Notes under the pieces: generated by a model
The model's input: only the letters and a program-made list of their open reading frames with translations
Databases searched by the model: none
Told to the model about the DNA's origin: nothing
Part shown: in pieces, positions 51,134-61,900 of the stretch
Position numbering within the stretch: position 1 is the stretch's first letter
Layout: each line of letters starts with the position of its first letter
Program-made: the position numbers and the translations under genes
From: Polaribacter gangjinensis
GTDB taxonomy: Bacteria > Bacteroidota > Bacteroidia > Flavobacteriales > Flavobacteriaceae
Direction: 5' to 3'
DNA length: 64,000 bases
NCBI RefSeq assembly: GCF_038024125.1
Contig: NZ_CP150662.1
Coordinates: forward strand, 2,001,501 to 2,065,500

Positions 51134-51544
51134 ATGAAAAAATTAGACACAATTTTACTGATTGATGATGATCCAGCAACCAATTTTTTGCACAAATATG
51201 TATTACAAAAAGAGAGTTGTGCAGAAAACATTGTCTCTTTTCAAAGTGCAGAAGAAGCACTAGAATACATTAAAGACACTATAAAAAATGGTTTTCATTT
51301 CCCCGAATTGATTTTTTTAGACATCAATATGCCAAGAATGAATGGTTGGGAATTTATTGAGGAATACAACAAAATTTCAAAACAAAATAAGATAAGTAAG
51401 ATTGTTGTAATGCTAACAACTTCTTTAGATACTAAGGATCGTGAAAAAGCTGAAAGTATTAAAGAAATCAATGAGTTTTTGTCAAAGCCATTAACTCCCG
51501 AAAAAATTCATCAAGTTTTAGAATCGTTCAATCTTTTGAAATAA
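51134..51544 (+). CDS. single-domain response regulator
   Basis: A 136-residue receiver domain without an output domain. Phosphorylation pocket residues are present: the acidic pair in ILLIDDDPATNF, phospho-acceptor Asp63 in LIFLDINMPRMNGWEFIEE, Thr in VMLTTSLD, and Lys in EFLSKPLTPEKIH. Stand-alone receivers act by protein contact or as relay steps. Pairing with the upstream HPt gene suggests the second. Confidence 0.92.
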   Translation: MKKLDTILLIDDDPATNFLHKYVLQKESCAENIVSFQSAEEALEYIKDTIKNGFHFPELIFLDINMPRMNGWEFIEEYNKISKQNKISKIVVMLTTSLDTKDREKAESIKEINEFLSKPLTPEKIHQVLESFNLLK

Positions 51545-51555
51545 TTTTTATAATT

Positions 51556-52518
51556 TTAATTTATAAAAGCAGCTCTTTGTAAACGATCATTTACAGAAAC
51601 TCCCAAACCAATTTCGGGTAATTTTTCTGCAATAATTACATCTAGTTGCAAAGCATCTAACTCGTGCAAAGCATCATACAAATTTGTTGCTGCAGCTTCT
51701 AAATTTCCTGAAGGTGAAAGTATAATTTCATGGAAAATTGTGTCTGATTTATGAGTAGAATTGAAAGATAAAATTCCTATTTTTTTTCCTTCAAATTTTT
51801 TAATTTCTTTTTCAATATCCGAAGTTAAAACGGTTAACGTTTTTGGGGCATAATGCTTTAAAAGCATTCCTGGAGCCTCAGGATTTTCTTCTTTGTTGTT
51901 TTTTATGTGCACTTTTCCAATCACTTTTTCAATAGTTTCTATGGATATTGCTCCCAATCTATACAAAATTGGTTCGTCATTTTCAAAGCCAATAATGGTA
52001 GATTCTATACCGTTTTTACAAGGTCCACCATCTAAAATTAATTCAATTTCATTTTCGAAATACTGAGCAACATGTTCAGGTTTTGTTGGGCTTATGCTGT
52101 TAAAAGGATTGGCGCTTGGTGCAGCTAAAGGGAAAGACAATTGTTGTAATAATTCCAAAGTTAAAGGATGATTTGGTACACGAACTGCCACAGTATCTTT
52201 GCCAGCTGTAATCAAATCAGGAATTGTTGGATTTTTTTTCAACACCAAAGTCAATGAACCAGGCCAAAAAGTTTCTGCTAAAAGTTGTGCTTTTTCAGGA
52301 ATATAAGAAACCACCTTTTTTAAAGCATCAATAGATGCAATATGAACAATTAATGGATTGAAATGCGGTCTTTTTTTAGTAGAAAAAATCTTTTTTACCG
52401 CTTTTTCACTAAAAATATTTCCAGCCAAACCATACACAGTTTCTGTGGGAATTGCAACCAAATCTTCATTTGTTAAAATGGTAATGGCTTTTTGGATGTC
52501 TTTTGAAATCAAACTCAT
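51556..52518 (-). CDS. L-threonylcarbamoyladenylate synthase, Sua5 type
   Basis: Makes threonylcarbamoyl-AMP from Thr, bicarbonate and ATP for the universal t6A37 tRNA modification, 320 residues. The N-terminal YrdC domain (about 1-200) has IPTETVYGLAGN, KRPHFNPLIVHI, WPGSLTLVL and PLAAPSANPFNSISPT. The C-terminal Sua5 domain follows (APGMLLKHYAPKTLTVL onward). It uses bicarbonate directly, so it is one possible consumer of the DIC taken up. It converges on the response regulator gene. Confidence 0.94.
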   Translation of the reverse strand: MSLISKDIQKAITILTNEDLVAIPTETVYGLAGNIFSEKAVKKIFSTKKRPHFNPLIVHIASIDALKKVVSYIPEKAQLLAETFWPGSLTLVLKKNPTIPDLITAGKDTVAVRVPNHPLTLELLQQLSFPLAAPSANPFNSISPTKPEHVAQYFENEIELILDGGPCKNGIESTIIGFENDEPILYRLGAISIETIEKVIGKVHIKNNKEENPEAPGMLLKHYAPKTLTVLTSDIEKEIKKFEGKKIGILSFNSTHKSDTIFHEIILSPSGNLEAAATNLYDALHELDALQLDVIIAEKLPEIGLGVSVNDRLQRAAFIN

Positions 52519-52544
52519 AACGAATGCAAAATTACATATAAAAT

Positions 52545-54215
52545 CTAAAATTCAGGAGCCACAGAAAAACTCATTTTTTCCATGGTTTTTGGATGTAAAA
52601 ACTCTATAAATTCTGCATGCAAATGCAATCTTTTTCCTTTTTTTCCATACAAATCATCGCCAACAATAGGTGCATTTAATCCGTTTTTATGGGCTGCATG
52701 AACTCTTAATTGGTGTGTTCTTCCTGTAATTGGATAAAAATATACACGCGTTATATCGTCTTCAATTTGGATGATTTCCCAATAAGTTTCCGCATTTTTT
52801 CCGTTTTCAAAATCCACTAATTGTTTGGGTCTGTCATCCAAATCCAAACGAATAGGCAGTTTTACAGTTCCTTTTTGTTCAGTTAAATTTCCTTCTAATA
52901 AAGCAACATATCGCTTTTTTACAGTTCTTTTGATAAACTGACTTTGTAAAATTTTATTGGCTTCTTTGGTTTTTGTCAACACTAAAATTCCAGATGTGGA
53001 CATGTCTAAACGATGCACAATTAAAGGCCCTGTTGCTTCTGGATATTTTTCTTTCATTCGAGAATAAACTGAATCTGAAATTTCTTTGCCAGGAACAGAC
53101 AAAAATTCAGCAGGTTTGTTTACAACAATAAGGTCATCATCTTCAAAAATAATGGGAATTTCTTGATGTTCTGTTAAACTTTCTATCAACAAATTTTCGT
53201 CCATTTTTAGGTCTTGCAACATGTGTGTTAAAATGGGTTTACAACGACTTTGACACGCAGGATAAAAATTTTTATGTTTTCTGATTTCTGAGTTTGGTGA
53301 AATTCCCCACCAAAATTCTGCCATACAAATGGGTTCTAAATCGTTTAGAAAAGCGTATTGCAATAATTTTGGAACAGCACATTCTCCTGAACCTGCAGGA
53401 GGTTTTATCATTGGATCGCTAAAAATATCCAGCAAACTTTTCCATTCTTTTTTTGCATTTAAAAACGCATATCTTTCAAATAAGGTTTTTTGTAAATAAT
53501 TTGATTTTTGGATGCGTTCTTTTTTTAGACTAGCTATTTTGTTCTCAAAAAATGCCAATTCAGCCTGTTTTTTTTGAAGGTCATTTTCATAATAGGCCTT
53601 CAATTCTTTGTAAAAAAATTGATCGTTAAAACTCTCTTGTTCCAATTTTTTAATGAGAATTGAAAAATCAGATTCAGTAAGAATTGAACCCGAATTTTTC
53701 TTCCGAATTTTTCGTTCTTTTTTGGCAATTTTCATTTTTTTTCTCTGAAAAGCCAAGTCTTCTTCAATATGTTGAATTCTTTTTTTGACTGATTTTTTTA
53801 AAGAAATATACGTTTCATCCTTTTTTAATGCTGAAATTTCTTGATTTATCTCTTCCAATTCAGCTTCACCTTTCACATAAAAACTACCTTCAGTTCTCAT
53901 ATTAAAAACAGGTGGAACAAATTTTTCGGGCAAACTATGATCTGCAAATTTTCCTGAAAACGCGGCTAAATAACCAATTTCTTGAAGCTTGTTTTTAACT
54001 ACTAAAACACCAAACATTTTGCCAATACTTACTGTTTTTATATCACTTTGTAGCCCAAAATCATGCTGAAAATCTGTCTGATTTTCTAAATATTCTTGCA
54101 ACTCATTTGCCGCAATTATTGCCAAATCATGAGGCTCATAATAAAAAGGAAATGTGAATTTTTCGGGTAAATTGATATTTGAAATATCCGTTTTAAATTG
54201 CTGAAAATGTTTCAA
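52545..54215 (-). CDS. RluA-family pseudouridine synthase with long N-terminal extension
   Basis: Isomerises uridine in rRNA or tRNA, 556 residues. The C-terminal catalytic domain (about 345-550) has DLIVVNKPAEFLSVPGK, the catalytic Asp in IVHRLDMSTSGILVLTKTKE, and ITGRTHQLRVHAA. The N-terminal third includes a lysine/glutamate-rich coiled coil (about 130-240). Beyond it lies a cysteine-bearing block (PAGSGECAVPKLLQYAF ... FYPACQSRC). This long architecture is known in Vibrio and Bacteroidota RluA-like proteins. Confidence 0.9.
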   Translation of the reverse strand: MKHFQQFKTDISNINLPEKFTFPFYYEPHDLAIIAANELQEYLENQTDFQHDFGLQSDIKTVSIGKMFGVLVVKNKLQEIGYLAAFSGKFADHSLPEKFVPPVFNMRTEGSFYVKGEAELEEINQEISALKKDETYISLKKSVKKRIQHIEEDLAFQRKKMKIAKKERKIRKKNSGSILTESDFSILIKKLEQESFNDQFFYKELKAYYENDLQKKQAELAFFENKIASLKKERIQKSNYLQKTLFERYAFLNAKKEWKSLLDIFSDPMIKPPAGSGECAVPKLLQYAFLNDLEPICMAEFWWGISPNSEIRKHKNFYPACQSRCKPILTHMLQDLKMDENLLIESLTEHQEIPIIFEDDDLIVVNKPAEFLSVPGKEISDSVYSRMKEKYPEATGPLIVHRLDMSTSGILVLTKTKEANKILQSQFIKRTVKKRYVALLEGNLTEQKGTVKLPIRLDLDDRPKQLVDFENGKNAETYWEIIQIEDDITRVYFYPITGRTHQLRVHAAHKNGLNAPIVGDDLYGKKGKRLHLHAEFIEFLHPKTMEKMSFSVAPEF

Positions 54216-54253
54216 TTAACTATTGAATTATTTTTAAAAATAACAGTAATGTT

Positions 54254-57094
54254 TTAATGCGCTTCCAACCAATTTTCTCCCATGCCAATTTCAACATCCA
54301 AAGGAACTGTCATTACAAAAGCGTTTTCCATTTCGTGTTTTATGATGGGTTTTATGATATCTAATTCGTCTTTATGCGCATCAAAAACCAACTCATCATG
54401 CACTTGTAAAATCATTTTTGATTTGAAATTTTCTTTCTCAAAACATTTGTGAATATTGATCATTGCCAATTTTATAATATCAGCAGCAGAACCTTGAATG
54501 GGCGCATTTACAGCATTTCGTTCAGCAGCTCCTCTTACCACTGCGTTTCTAGAATTGATGTCTTTTAAATAACGTCTTCTATTTAAAATAGTTTCTACAT
54601 AGCCATTTTCACGAGCAAAATCAACTTGCGAGGACATGTACGCTTTTAATTTTGGATAAGTTTCATAATACGTATCAATCAATTCCTTGGCTTCGCTTCT
54701 TGTTAGGTTGGTTTGGTTGCTCAATCCAAAGGCAGAAACTCCGTAAATAATTCCGAAATTCACTGTTTTTGCATTGCTTCTCTGCTCACGAGTTACTTCA
54801 TTTATGGGAATGTTAAACACTTTTGCAGCTGTAGAAGCGTGGATATCTTCGCCATTTTTAAAAGCATTGATCATGGTTTCTTCTTGGCTCAAAGCCGCAA
54901 TAATTCGTAATTCAATTTGACTATAATCTGCTGCTAACAATACATAATTTTCATTTCTTGGGATGAAAGCTTTGCGCACTTCACGTCCACGTTCTGTTCT
55001 AATTGGAATGTTTTGCAAGTTCGGATTGTTAGAACTCAATCTTCCTGTGGCAGCAACAGCTTGTGCATATTCTGTATGAATTCTTCCTGTTTTTGGATTG
55101 ATTTCATTGGGCAAAGCATCAACATATGTGCTTTGTAATTTTTTATATTGACGATAATCTTGAATATCTCTTATGATTTGATGGTCTTTTGCGAGATATG
55201 AAAGAATGTCCTCGCCAGTTGCATATTGACCAGTTTTGGTTTTTTTGGGTTTGTCAATCAATTTTAAATTTTCAAACAAAACCACACCCAATTGTTTGGG
55301 TGATGCAATGTTGAATTCTTCTCCTGCTTGCGTATAAATCGCTTTTTCTAGTCTATCAATATCTTCAGTAAGTTTTACAGAAAGCTCTTTTAGATATTCA
55401 ATATTGATGTTAATTCCCTCAATTTCCATAGAAGTTAGCACAGAAACCAAAGGCAATTCTACCTCATTAAACAATTTGGTAACGTTGCCAGTTTCCAATT
55501 CTTTGGTAAAATGATTTTTCAATTGTAGTGTAATATCAGCATCTTCTACAGCATATTCTGTTTGCTCTTTGAGGTCGATTTCACGCATGGAAAGCTGATT
55601 TTTTCCTTTTTTCCCAATCAATTCTGTAATAGAAACTGGTTGATAATTCAAATAAGTTTCTGCCAAAACATCCATATTGTGACGCATATCAGGATTGATA
55701 AGATAATGCGCAATCATGGTATCAAATAAAGGGCCTTTTACAACCATATTATAATTTGATAATACTTTCAAATCATATTTTAAATTATGCCCAATTTTTT
55801 CAATGTTTTCTGATTCAAAAAAACCTCTAAATTCTTCTAAAATGGCTTTGGTTTCCTCTTGATTTTCAGGAAAAGAAACATAATATCCTTTGCCAATTTC
55901 ATAAGAAAATGAGATGCCAATCAATTCAACTTCCAATGCTTTTAAACCCGTAGTTTCCGTATCAAAACAAACGGATTTTTGTTGTAATAATTTGTCAATC
56001 AGTAGTTTTCTTGAAAACGGAGAATTGATATGTTGATAAAAATGAGAAGTATTTTCAATGGTTTTATATCCAGAAGCGATTTCATTTTCTGAGATATTTC
56101 CACTTCCGGGAGTCGCAAATAAATCAAATTGCGTTGAATTGTTATCAGTAGGTTGTTTTTGAGAAACAACCACTTTTTCTGGAGAATTTTCACTCGATTT
56201 TGAAACGTTTTCAGATGAAAATGTATTCGTGAAATTTGTCAATAAATTTCGGAATTCCAAATCAGTAAAAATTTCAGTAACTTTTTCTAAATCAGGTTGA
56301 TCCAAGGTAAAATCATCCGCATTAAATTGCACAGGAACATCCAACATAATGGTTGCCAATTTTTTAGAAAGCATGCCTAAATCTTTAGCAGCTTCTACTT
56401 TTTCTCTCATTTTTCCTGTTAATTGATGTGTATTTGCCAACAAATTTTCCATCGAACCAAAATCAGCAATAAACTTTTTTGCCGTTTTTTCGCCAACTCC
56501 TGGCAATCCAGGAATATTATCAGAAGCATCACCCATCATTCCCAAAAAATCAATGACTTGTAACGGATTTTCTACTTCAAAATTTTGTTTCACTTCTTCA
56601 ACTCCCCAAATGTCATAACCACCCCCAAAACGAGGTTTGTACATAAATATATTTTCAGATACAAGTTGAGCAAAATCTTTATCAGGCGTAACCATGTAGG
56701 TTTTATAACCTTCTTTTTCAGCTTGTTTGGAAAGTGTTCCAATCACATCATCAGCCTCAAAACCTTCTTTTACCATGATTGGAATGTGCATGGCACGCAA
56801 AATTTCTTCGATATAAGGCACTGCAATTTTAATGGCTTCAGGAGTGGCATCTCTGTTTGCTTTGTACGCCTCGTAAAGTTCTGTTCTTTCCGCACTTCCT
56901 CCTTTGTCAAAACAAACTGCTAAATGATCGGGTTTTTCACGTTTGATAACATCCAACAAAGAATTCATAAATCCCATAATTGCTGAGGTATCAAGCCCTT
57001 TTGAGTTGATTCGTGGATTTTTAATAAAAGCATAATAGCCTCTGAAAATCAATGCATATGCATCTACTAAAAAAAGTCGTTTTTGTGTTGACAT
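54254..57094 (-). CDS. polA: DNA polymerase I
   Basis: Okazaki-fragment processing and repair polymerase, 946 residues. The 5'-3' nuclease domain (1 to about 290) opens with RLFLVDAYALIFRGYYAF and has GFEADDVIGTLS and GVGEKTAKK. The 3'-5' proofreading domain is active-looking: SVCFDTETTGLKALEVEL keeps the DxE pair. The polymerase domain has TGRLSSNNPNLQNIPIRT, LLAADYSQIELRIIAALS (motif A), QRSNAKTVNFGIIYG (fingers) and ILQVHDELVFDAH (motif C). All three activities seem intact. Confidence 0.97.
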   Translation of the reverse strand: MSTQKRLFLVDAYALIFRGYYAFIKNPRINSKGLDTSAIMGFMNSLLDVIKREKPDHLAVCFDKGGSAERTELYEAYKANRDATPEAIKIAVPYIEEILRAMHIPIMVKEGFEADDVIGTLSKQAEKEGYKTYMVTPDKDFAQLVSENIFMYKPRFGGGYDIWGVEEVKQNFEVENPLQVIDFLGMMGDASDNIPGLPGVGEKTAKKFIADFGSMENLLANTHQLTGKMREKVEAAKDLGMLSKKLATIMLDVPVQFNADDFTLDQPDLEKVTEIFTDLEFRNLLTNFTNTFSSENVSKSSENSPEKVVVSQKQPTDNNSTQFDLFATPGSGNISENEIASGYKTIENTSHFYQHINSPFSRKLLIDKLLQQKSVCFDTETTGLKALEVELIGISFSYEIGKGYYVSFPENQEETKAILEEFRGFFESENIEKIGHNLKYDLKVLSNYNMVVKGPLFDTMIAHYLINPDMRHNMDVLAETYLNYQPVSITELIGKKGKNQLSMREIDLKEQTEYAVEDADITLQLKNHFTKELETGNVTKLFNEVELPLVSVLTSMEIEGININIEYLKELSVKLTEDIDRLEKAIYTQAGEEFNIASPKQLGVVLFENLKLIDKPKKTKTGQYATGEDILSYLAKDHQIIRDIQDYRQYKKLQSTYVDALPNEINPKTGRIHTEYAQAVAATGRLSSNNPNLQNIPIRTERGREVRKAFIPRNENYVLLAADYSQIELRIIAALSQEETMINAFKNGEDIHASTAAKVFNIPINEVTREQRSNAKTVNFGIIYGVSAFGLSNQTNLTRSEAKELIDTYYETYPKLKAYMSSQVDFARENGYVETILNRRRYLKDINSRNAVVRGAAERNAVNAPIQGSAADIIKLAMINIHKCFEKENFKSKMILQVHDELVFDAHKDELDIIKPIIKHEMENAFVMTVPLDVEIGMGENWLEAH

Positions 57095-57167
57095 GGTATT
57101 TTTTCTTACGAATGCTAAAACTACAAAACTTTAACAGGATGTTAAAATTCATTCTTGTTTTAATAGG

Positions 57168-57175
57168 TATCTTTG
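57168..57175 (+). promoter_or_regulatory. candidate -7 element for metallophosphoesterase gene
   Basis: TATCTTTG matches TAnnTTTG, 29 bp before the ATG at 57205. Confidence 0.5.
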
Positions 57176-57204
57176 ATAAATTTTTTTAAAAATAAAAGGG
57201 AATT

Positions 57205-58425
57205 ATGGGTCGTTGGATTTTTCTAATCGTATTGATTTTTTTAATCATTCTCCTTGATTTTTATGCTTTTCAGGCATTTAAAACTGCTTTTAGAAATAAA
57301 TATGCACGTTTCATTTCAATGTTTGTAAACATTGGGGTATATGTTTATTTTCTATTTACCATTTTAACCTATTCAAGAAGTGATGGTCAAACTCCTCAAT
57401 TTCAGTTAGCTGCAGGATTGTTGTTGACTTTTTTAATTCCGAAATTGGTAATTGTAATCATGCTTTTTGGCGAAGATATTTTTAGAGTGATTGCAAAAGG
57501 AATTTCGGCTATTTCAGCTTCAGAAACTCAACCTTTGGCTGGCAGAAGAAAGTTTATTTCGCAATTGGCTTTGGGCATTGCAGCCATTCCTTTTGCTTCA
57601 TTTATTTATGGAATTATCCAAGGAAAATACAACTACAAAGTTCTAAAATATCAATTGTCTTTTAAAGATTTGCCTGATGCTTTTGACGGTTTTACCATCA
57701 CTCAAATTTCAGATATTCATTCAGGAAGTTTTACAAACGCTGAAAAAATTCAATATGGCATTGATTTGATTAACGAACAAAATGCGGATGTAATTTTGTT
57801 TACAGGCGATATTGTAAATAACAAAGCAGATGAAATGGACAATTGGATTGATATGTTTGCCAAACTAAAAGCAAAAGACGGCAAATATTCTATCCTTGGA
57901 AATCATGATTATGGCGATTATATGGATTGGAAAAATCCGCAAGAAAAAATCAATAATTTTCAAGCAGTGAAAGATGTTCATAAAAAAATTGGATTTGATT
58001 TGTTGTTGGATGAACATCGATATTTGGAAAAAAACGGTCAAAAAATCGCCCTTTTAGGAGTCGAAAATTGGGGAAAAGGATTCAATCAAAAAGGAGATTT
58101 GGAAAAAGCATCCTCAGGAATATCCAAAGAAGATTTTAAAATTTTGATGAGTCACGATCCAAGTCATTGGGAATATAAGGTGAAAAATGACGATTTTCAT
58201 TATCATTTAACGTTGAGTGGTCATACACATGGTTTGCAAATGGGCATTGAAATTCCTGGTTGGTTCAAATGGAGTCCATCACAATATGTGTATAAACAAT
58301 GGGCAGGTTTGTATGAAGAATTTGGCAGATACATCAATGTGAATAGAGGTTTTGGATATCATGCTTTTCCTGGAAGAGTTGGTATTTGGCCAGAAATCAC
58401 TACTATTGAGCTGAAAAAAGCCTGA
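57205..58425 (+). CDS. membrane-anchored metallophosphoesterase
   Basis: A 406-residue protein with several N-terminal membrane helices (IFLIVLIFLIILLDFYAFQAF, FISMFVNIGVYVYFLFTIL, LAAGLLLTFLIPKLVIVIMLF) and a calcineurin-like phosphoesterase domain from about 165. Di-metal motifs are ITQISDIHSGSFT, LFTGDIVNNKADE, ILGNHDYGDYMDW, LMSHDPSHWE and LSGHTHGLQMG. Similar proteins are common in Bacteroidota; the substrate (nucleotide or phospholipid headgroup) is unknown. Confidence 0.92.
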   Translation: MGRWIFLIVLIFLIILLDFYAFQAFKTAFRNKYARFISMFVNIGVYVYFLFTILTYSRSDGQTPQFQLAAGLLLTFLIPKLVIVIMLFGEDIFRVIAKGISAISASETQPLAGRRKFISQLALGIAAIPFASFIYGIIQGKYNYKVLKYQLSFKDLPDAFDGFTITQISDIHSGSFTNAEKIQYGIDLINEQNADVILFTGDIVNNKADEMDNWIDMFAKLKAKDGKYSILGNHDYGDYMDWKNPQEKINNFQAVKDVHKKIGFDLLLDEHRYLEKNGQKIALLGVENWGKGFNQKGDLEKASSGISKEDFKILMSHDPSHWEYKVKNDDFHYHLTLSGHTHGLQMGIEIPGWFKWSPSQYVYKQWAGLYEEFGRYINVNRGFGYHAFPGRVGIWPEITTIELKKA

Positions 58426-58451
58426 TTTTCAGTATATTTCAGAAGATTTAT

Positions 58452-58459
58452 TATATTTG
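58452..58459 (+). promoter_or_regulatory. candidate -7 element for thioredoxin-like gene
   Basis: TATATTTG matches TAnnTTTG, 51 bp before the ATG at 58511. Confidence 0.45.
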
Positions 58460-58510
58460 TGTTGTGAGATACAAAAAGTTATCAGTTTTTACCCTTAAAA
58501 ACAGTAGGTT

Positions 58511-58804
58511 ATGACAAAATTTGGAGAATTAATTAGTATTGACAAGCCTGTTTTGATTGATTTTTATTCAGATTGGGATGATGTTGAAAGCAGTATTGAT
58601 ACACTAAGAGATGTTGCTGCAGCTCTAGGAGATAAAGCAAAAGTGATTAAAATCGACATTAATAAAAATGAAGTTTTAGCAGATGCACTTCGCGTTAAAG
58701 GAAATCCTACATTTATGATTTATAAAAATGGAGAAATGAAGTGGCGTCAAACAGGATTTCAAGATGCAAATACGTTGATTGGCTTGGTACAACAGTACGT
58801 TTAG
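58511..58804 (+). CDS. thioredoxin-fold protein without the CxxC motif
   Basis: A 97-residue thioredoxin-like protein. Strand and helix order match thioredoxin (VLIDFYSDW, then AKVIKIDINKNEVLADALRVKGNPTFMIYKNGEMKWRQTG), and the cis-proline is kept (Pro66). The redox motif WCGPC is replaced: Trp22 is followed by Asp-Asp-Val-Glu, so both cysteines are gone. There is no other cysteine in the protein. It cannot do disulfide chemistry and more likely acts as a binding module. It has its own promoter and terminator. Confidence 0.85.
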   Translation: MTKFGELISIDKPVLIDFYSDWDDVESSIDTLRDVAAALGDKAKVIKIDINKNEVLADALRVKGNPTFMIYKNGEMKWRQTGFQDANTLIGLVQQYV

Positions 58805-58821
58805 TAAGAAAAAAATTAATT

Positions 58822-58865
58822 AAAAAAGACCTCAAAAGTTATGTAACTTTTGAGGTCTTTTTTTT
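58822..58865 (+). terminator. terminator after thioredoxin-like gene
   Basis: A long A/T-flanked stem AAAGACCTCAAAAGTTA / TAACTTTTGAGGTCTTT with a 2-base loop, ending in a T run. It lies 18 bp past the stop. Confidence 0.92.
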
Positions 58866-58920
58866 GTTGAGAGATTTTAATTCCCACAAAATTACAGTAA
58901 ATCTTGTAGGAATGTATCTT

Positions 58921-61900
58921 TTATTTTCCTTCATCTTGAGGCATAATGTGCTCAAATAATAAAAGTGTTTTGTTAAACTCTTCTTGTAATTTTTTCACAA
59001 ATTCTGGGTCTTCGTCATTTTCAATTACTTGATCAATTACACCTCTGTACATGTACCTGAAGGTTACATCAAATTCTTCAAAAATGATGTCAAATTCTTC
59101 TGCAGAAAAGGTGCTGAACCAAACTAATTTTTCTCTAAATAATTTTACCAACGTTTTTGCGGCAGCTCGTGCTTTTTCAACTTCGCCCAATTTGTAGTAC
59201 ATATTTGGATATTCAACAGACAAGCTATAGTGATCAAAATCTTTAATTGGCATTTTTTCTATTGACAAATCCAACACTTCAATGGCTTTTGCAGTGTCAC
59301 CTTCTATAGCAAATTGGTTTGATAAGCGCATTAAACTATTGCGCATAGAAATGGCATTGCGTTTGGTTTGTTCATCCAAATAAATTTTGCCATCATTGAT
59401 GTTTCTCCAATTCCATTTTTGGATGTTTTTATACATTTTTTCAGAGTCAATTCTTCCAATATCAAACAAACTGACTTCTCTAATAACCTGTCCATTTTCA
59501 TCATAATATTTGGTAGGTGTTTTTATAGGAACAAATTTAAATGAAACTCCATCTAACTGTAAATAGTCTTTTAACCAAATATATTCACTATCAGCATTTG
59601 AGCCACCAGTAAAATAAATAGGACGTTTCCAATCGAAATTGTTTAAAATATCCAACATTAAAATCGTGTTTTTTGCAATAGCTCTGTCAATTTTAATATC
59701 AATATAAGGCACTATTTTGTCAGCATCTTTTGCAGCTACAATACCATATTTCAGTGCATTTTCCTTGTTTACTGGAATTCTAATTTTATTCGCTGGTAAT
59801 ATTTTTTCAGGATTTCCATCATCATCCAAATCATAAAAAGTACGCTTGTCATTGCTGCGAATCCATTTCATAAAATTGTTTAAATCCAATACTGAATCTT
59901 GTAATTGAGGAAATATCTCTGGGAAATAGTATGCAACATCCAAAGTACCATATTTGTATTCATCATGTGTTAATTGCGACGGAATTGGAGGTGCATCATA
60001 AGTGGCACGTTTCATTTGATCAATATACCAATCTGTTTGAAAAAGGCTCGTGTTTACCAATTTGATATCAGTTCTAACACCTTCAACTTCTTGCATATAC
60101 CACAATGGAAAAGTGTCATTATCACCAATGGTAAATAGAATGGCATTTGGGTCGCAACTTTCTAAATATGCTTGCGCATTTAAGTGAGTTGTGTATCTGT
60201 TGGAACGATCGTGATCATCCCAATTTTCAGTTGCCATTAATGTTGGAACTGCCAATAAAGACAAAACACTTACACCAATTGCTAATGCTTTTTTGTTGAT
60301 GAAATTTTTGAAATATTCGTACAAAGCCAATACTCCAAAGCCAATCCAAATGGCAAAAATATAGAAACTTCCAACAACTGCATAGTCACGTTCTCTAGGT
60401 TCAAATGGTTTTGGATTTGTGTAAAAAATAATGGCTGCTCCTGTAAATAAGAAAAATAATAAAAGCGTAAAAAAGTTTTCTTTATCCCATTTTATTTGAT
60501 ACAACAATCCTAAAATACCCAGAATTAGAGGCAGAAAATAGTAAGTATTTCGTCCTTTGTTTTCTAATACATCACTTGGTAATTGTTGTTGTGAACCCAA
60601 ACGTGTTTCATCAATAAAGTCAATGCCACTCAGCCAATTTCCATTAAAAATATCCATTTGACCTTGCGTATCATTTTGACGACCCACAAAATTCCACATC
60701 AAATATCTGCCATACATATAGCCAAATTGATAGCTAAACATGAATTTCAAATTCTCAACAAATGTGGGTCTTCTTTTGCTGTTTTCAGGAATACCCGCAA
60801 TTTGTTTGTACATTTTTTCTTTGGATGGATCAACCATTCTTGGGATAAAACCTTTGTGTTTGTCAGAATAATTTGGCAAAACACCTTTGTAATTATTTAC
60901 GATGACATATTTCCCGTCTTTCTTTTCGTATTTAGGTTTGTCATCTTTAGTTGGATTACTAGGGTCTTGCTCTCTTTCGTAAGAATTAGAATAGTAAGTA
61001 TCATAAAAAACATTGGCATCACCATATTGTTCACGCTCATAATACGCCAATAATTCGCGCGCACTTGAAGGATTATTTTCGTTGATGGTTGTGTTTGCGT
61101 TTGCTCTAATAGGCAACATCATCCAAGATGAAAAACCAATCATGATAAAAAGTAACGATAAAATAAGCGTATTTGCAGTTACTTTTTGATGTTTTCTGGT
61201 TGATTTTAATCCAACATAAAATAGAACAATGAGTATGATTCCAGCTATGATTGTTCCTGAATTGTAGGGCAAACCAACCGTATTGATGAAAAATAATTCA
61301 GCCGCACTAAAGAATTTTAAGGTGAATGGAAAAATAAATTTAAAAACCAATAACAATACAAAAACCGAAAAAACAGTAGCAATTGCCGTAGTTTTTAAGT
61401 TGACGTTTTTATAGGTTTTAAAGAAATATAACATTACAATTGCAGGAATTACCAACAATGAAAGGATGTGAACTCCGAATGATAAACCCACAATAAAGCT
61501 AATCAATATCAACCATTTGTTACCTCTTGGCGTATTGATTTCACTTTCCCATTTTAATCCTAACCAAAATAAAATTGCCATTAAAAAAGATGACATGGCA
61601 TATACTTCTCCTTCAACGGCACTAAACCAAAAACTATCAGAAAATGTATAAGCTAACGACCCAACCAAACTACTACCTAGAATGGCAATATTTGTTCCTT
61701 CTGTAATTTCGCCAGATTTTTGAGCAATTTTTTGAGCCAAATTTGTAACAGTCCAAAATAGAAACAAAATGGTAAATGCACTAGACAAAGCCGACATAAA
61801 ATTCACCATTTTAGCAATTTCAGTAACATCAGAAGTGAACATTGCGAAAAATGCTCCCAACATTTGAAACAAAGGCGCTCCTGGTGGATGACCAACTTCT

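Noticed and set aside
50949..51260. Minus-strand open frame of 103 codons
   Set aside because: It is antisense to the start of the response regulator and spans its AT-rich leader.
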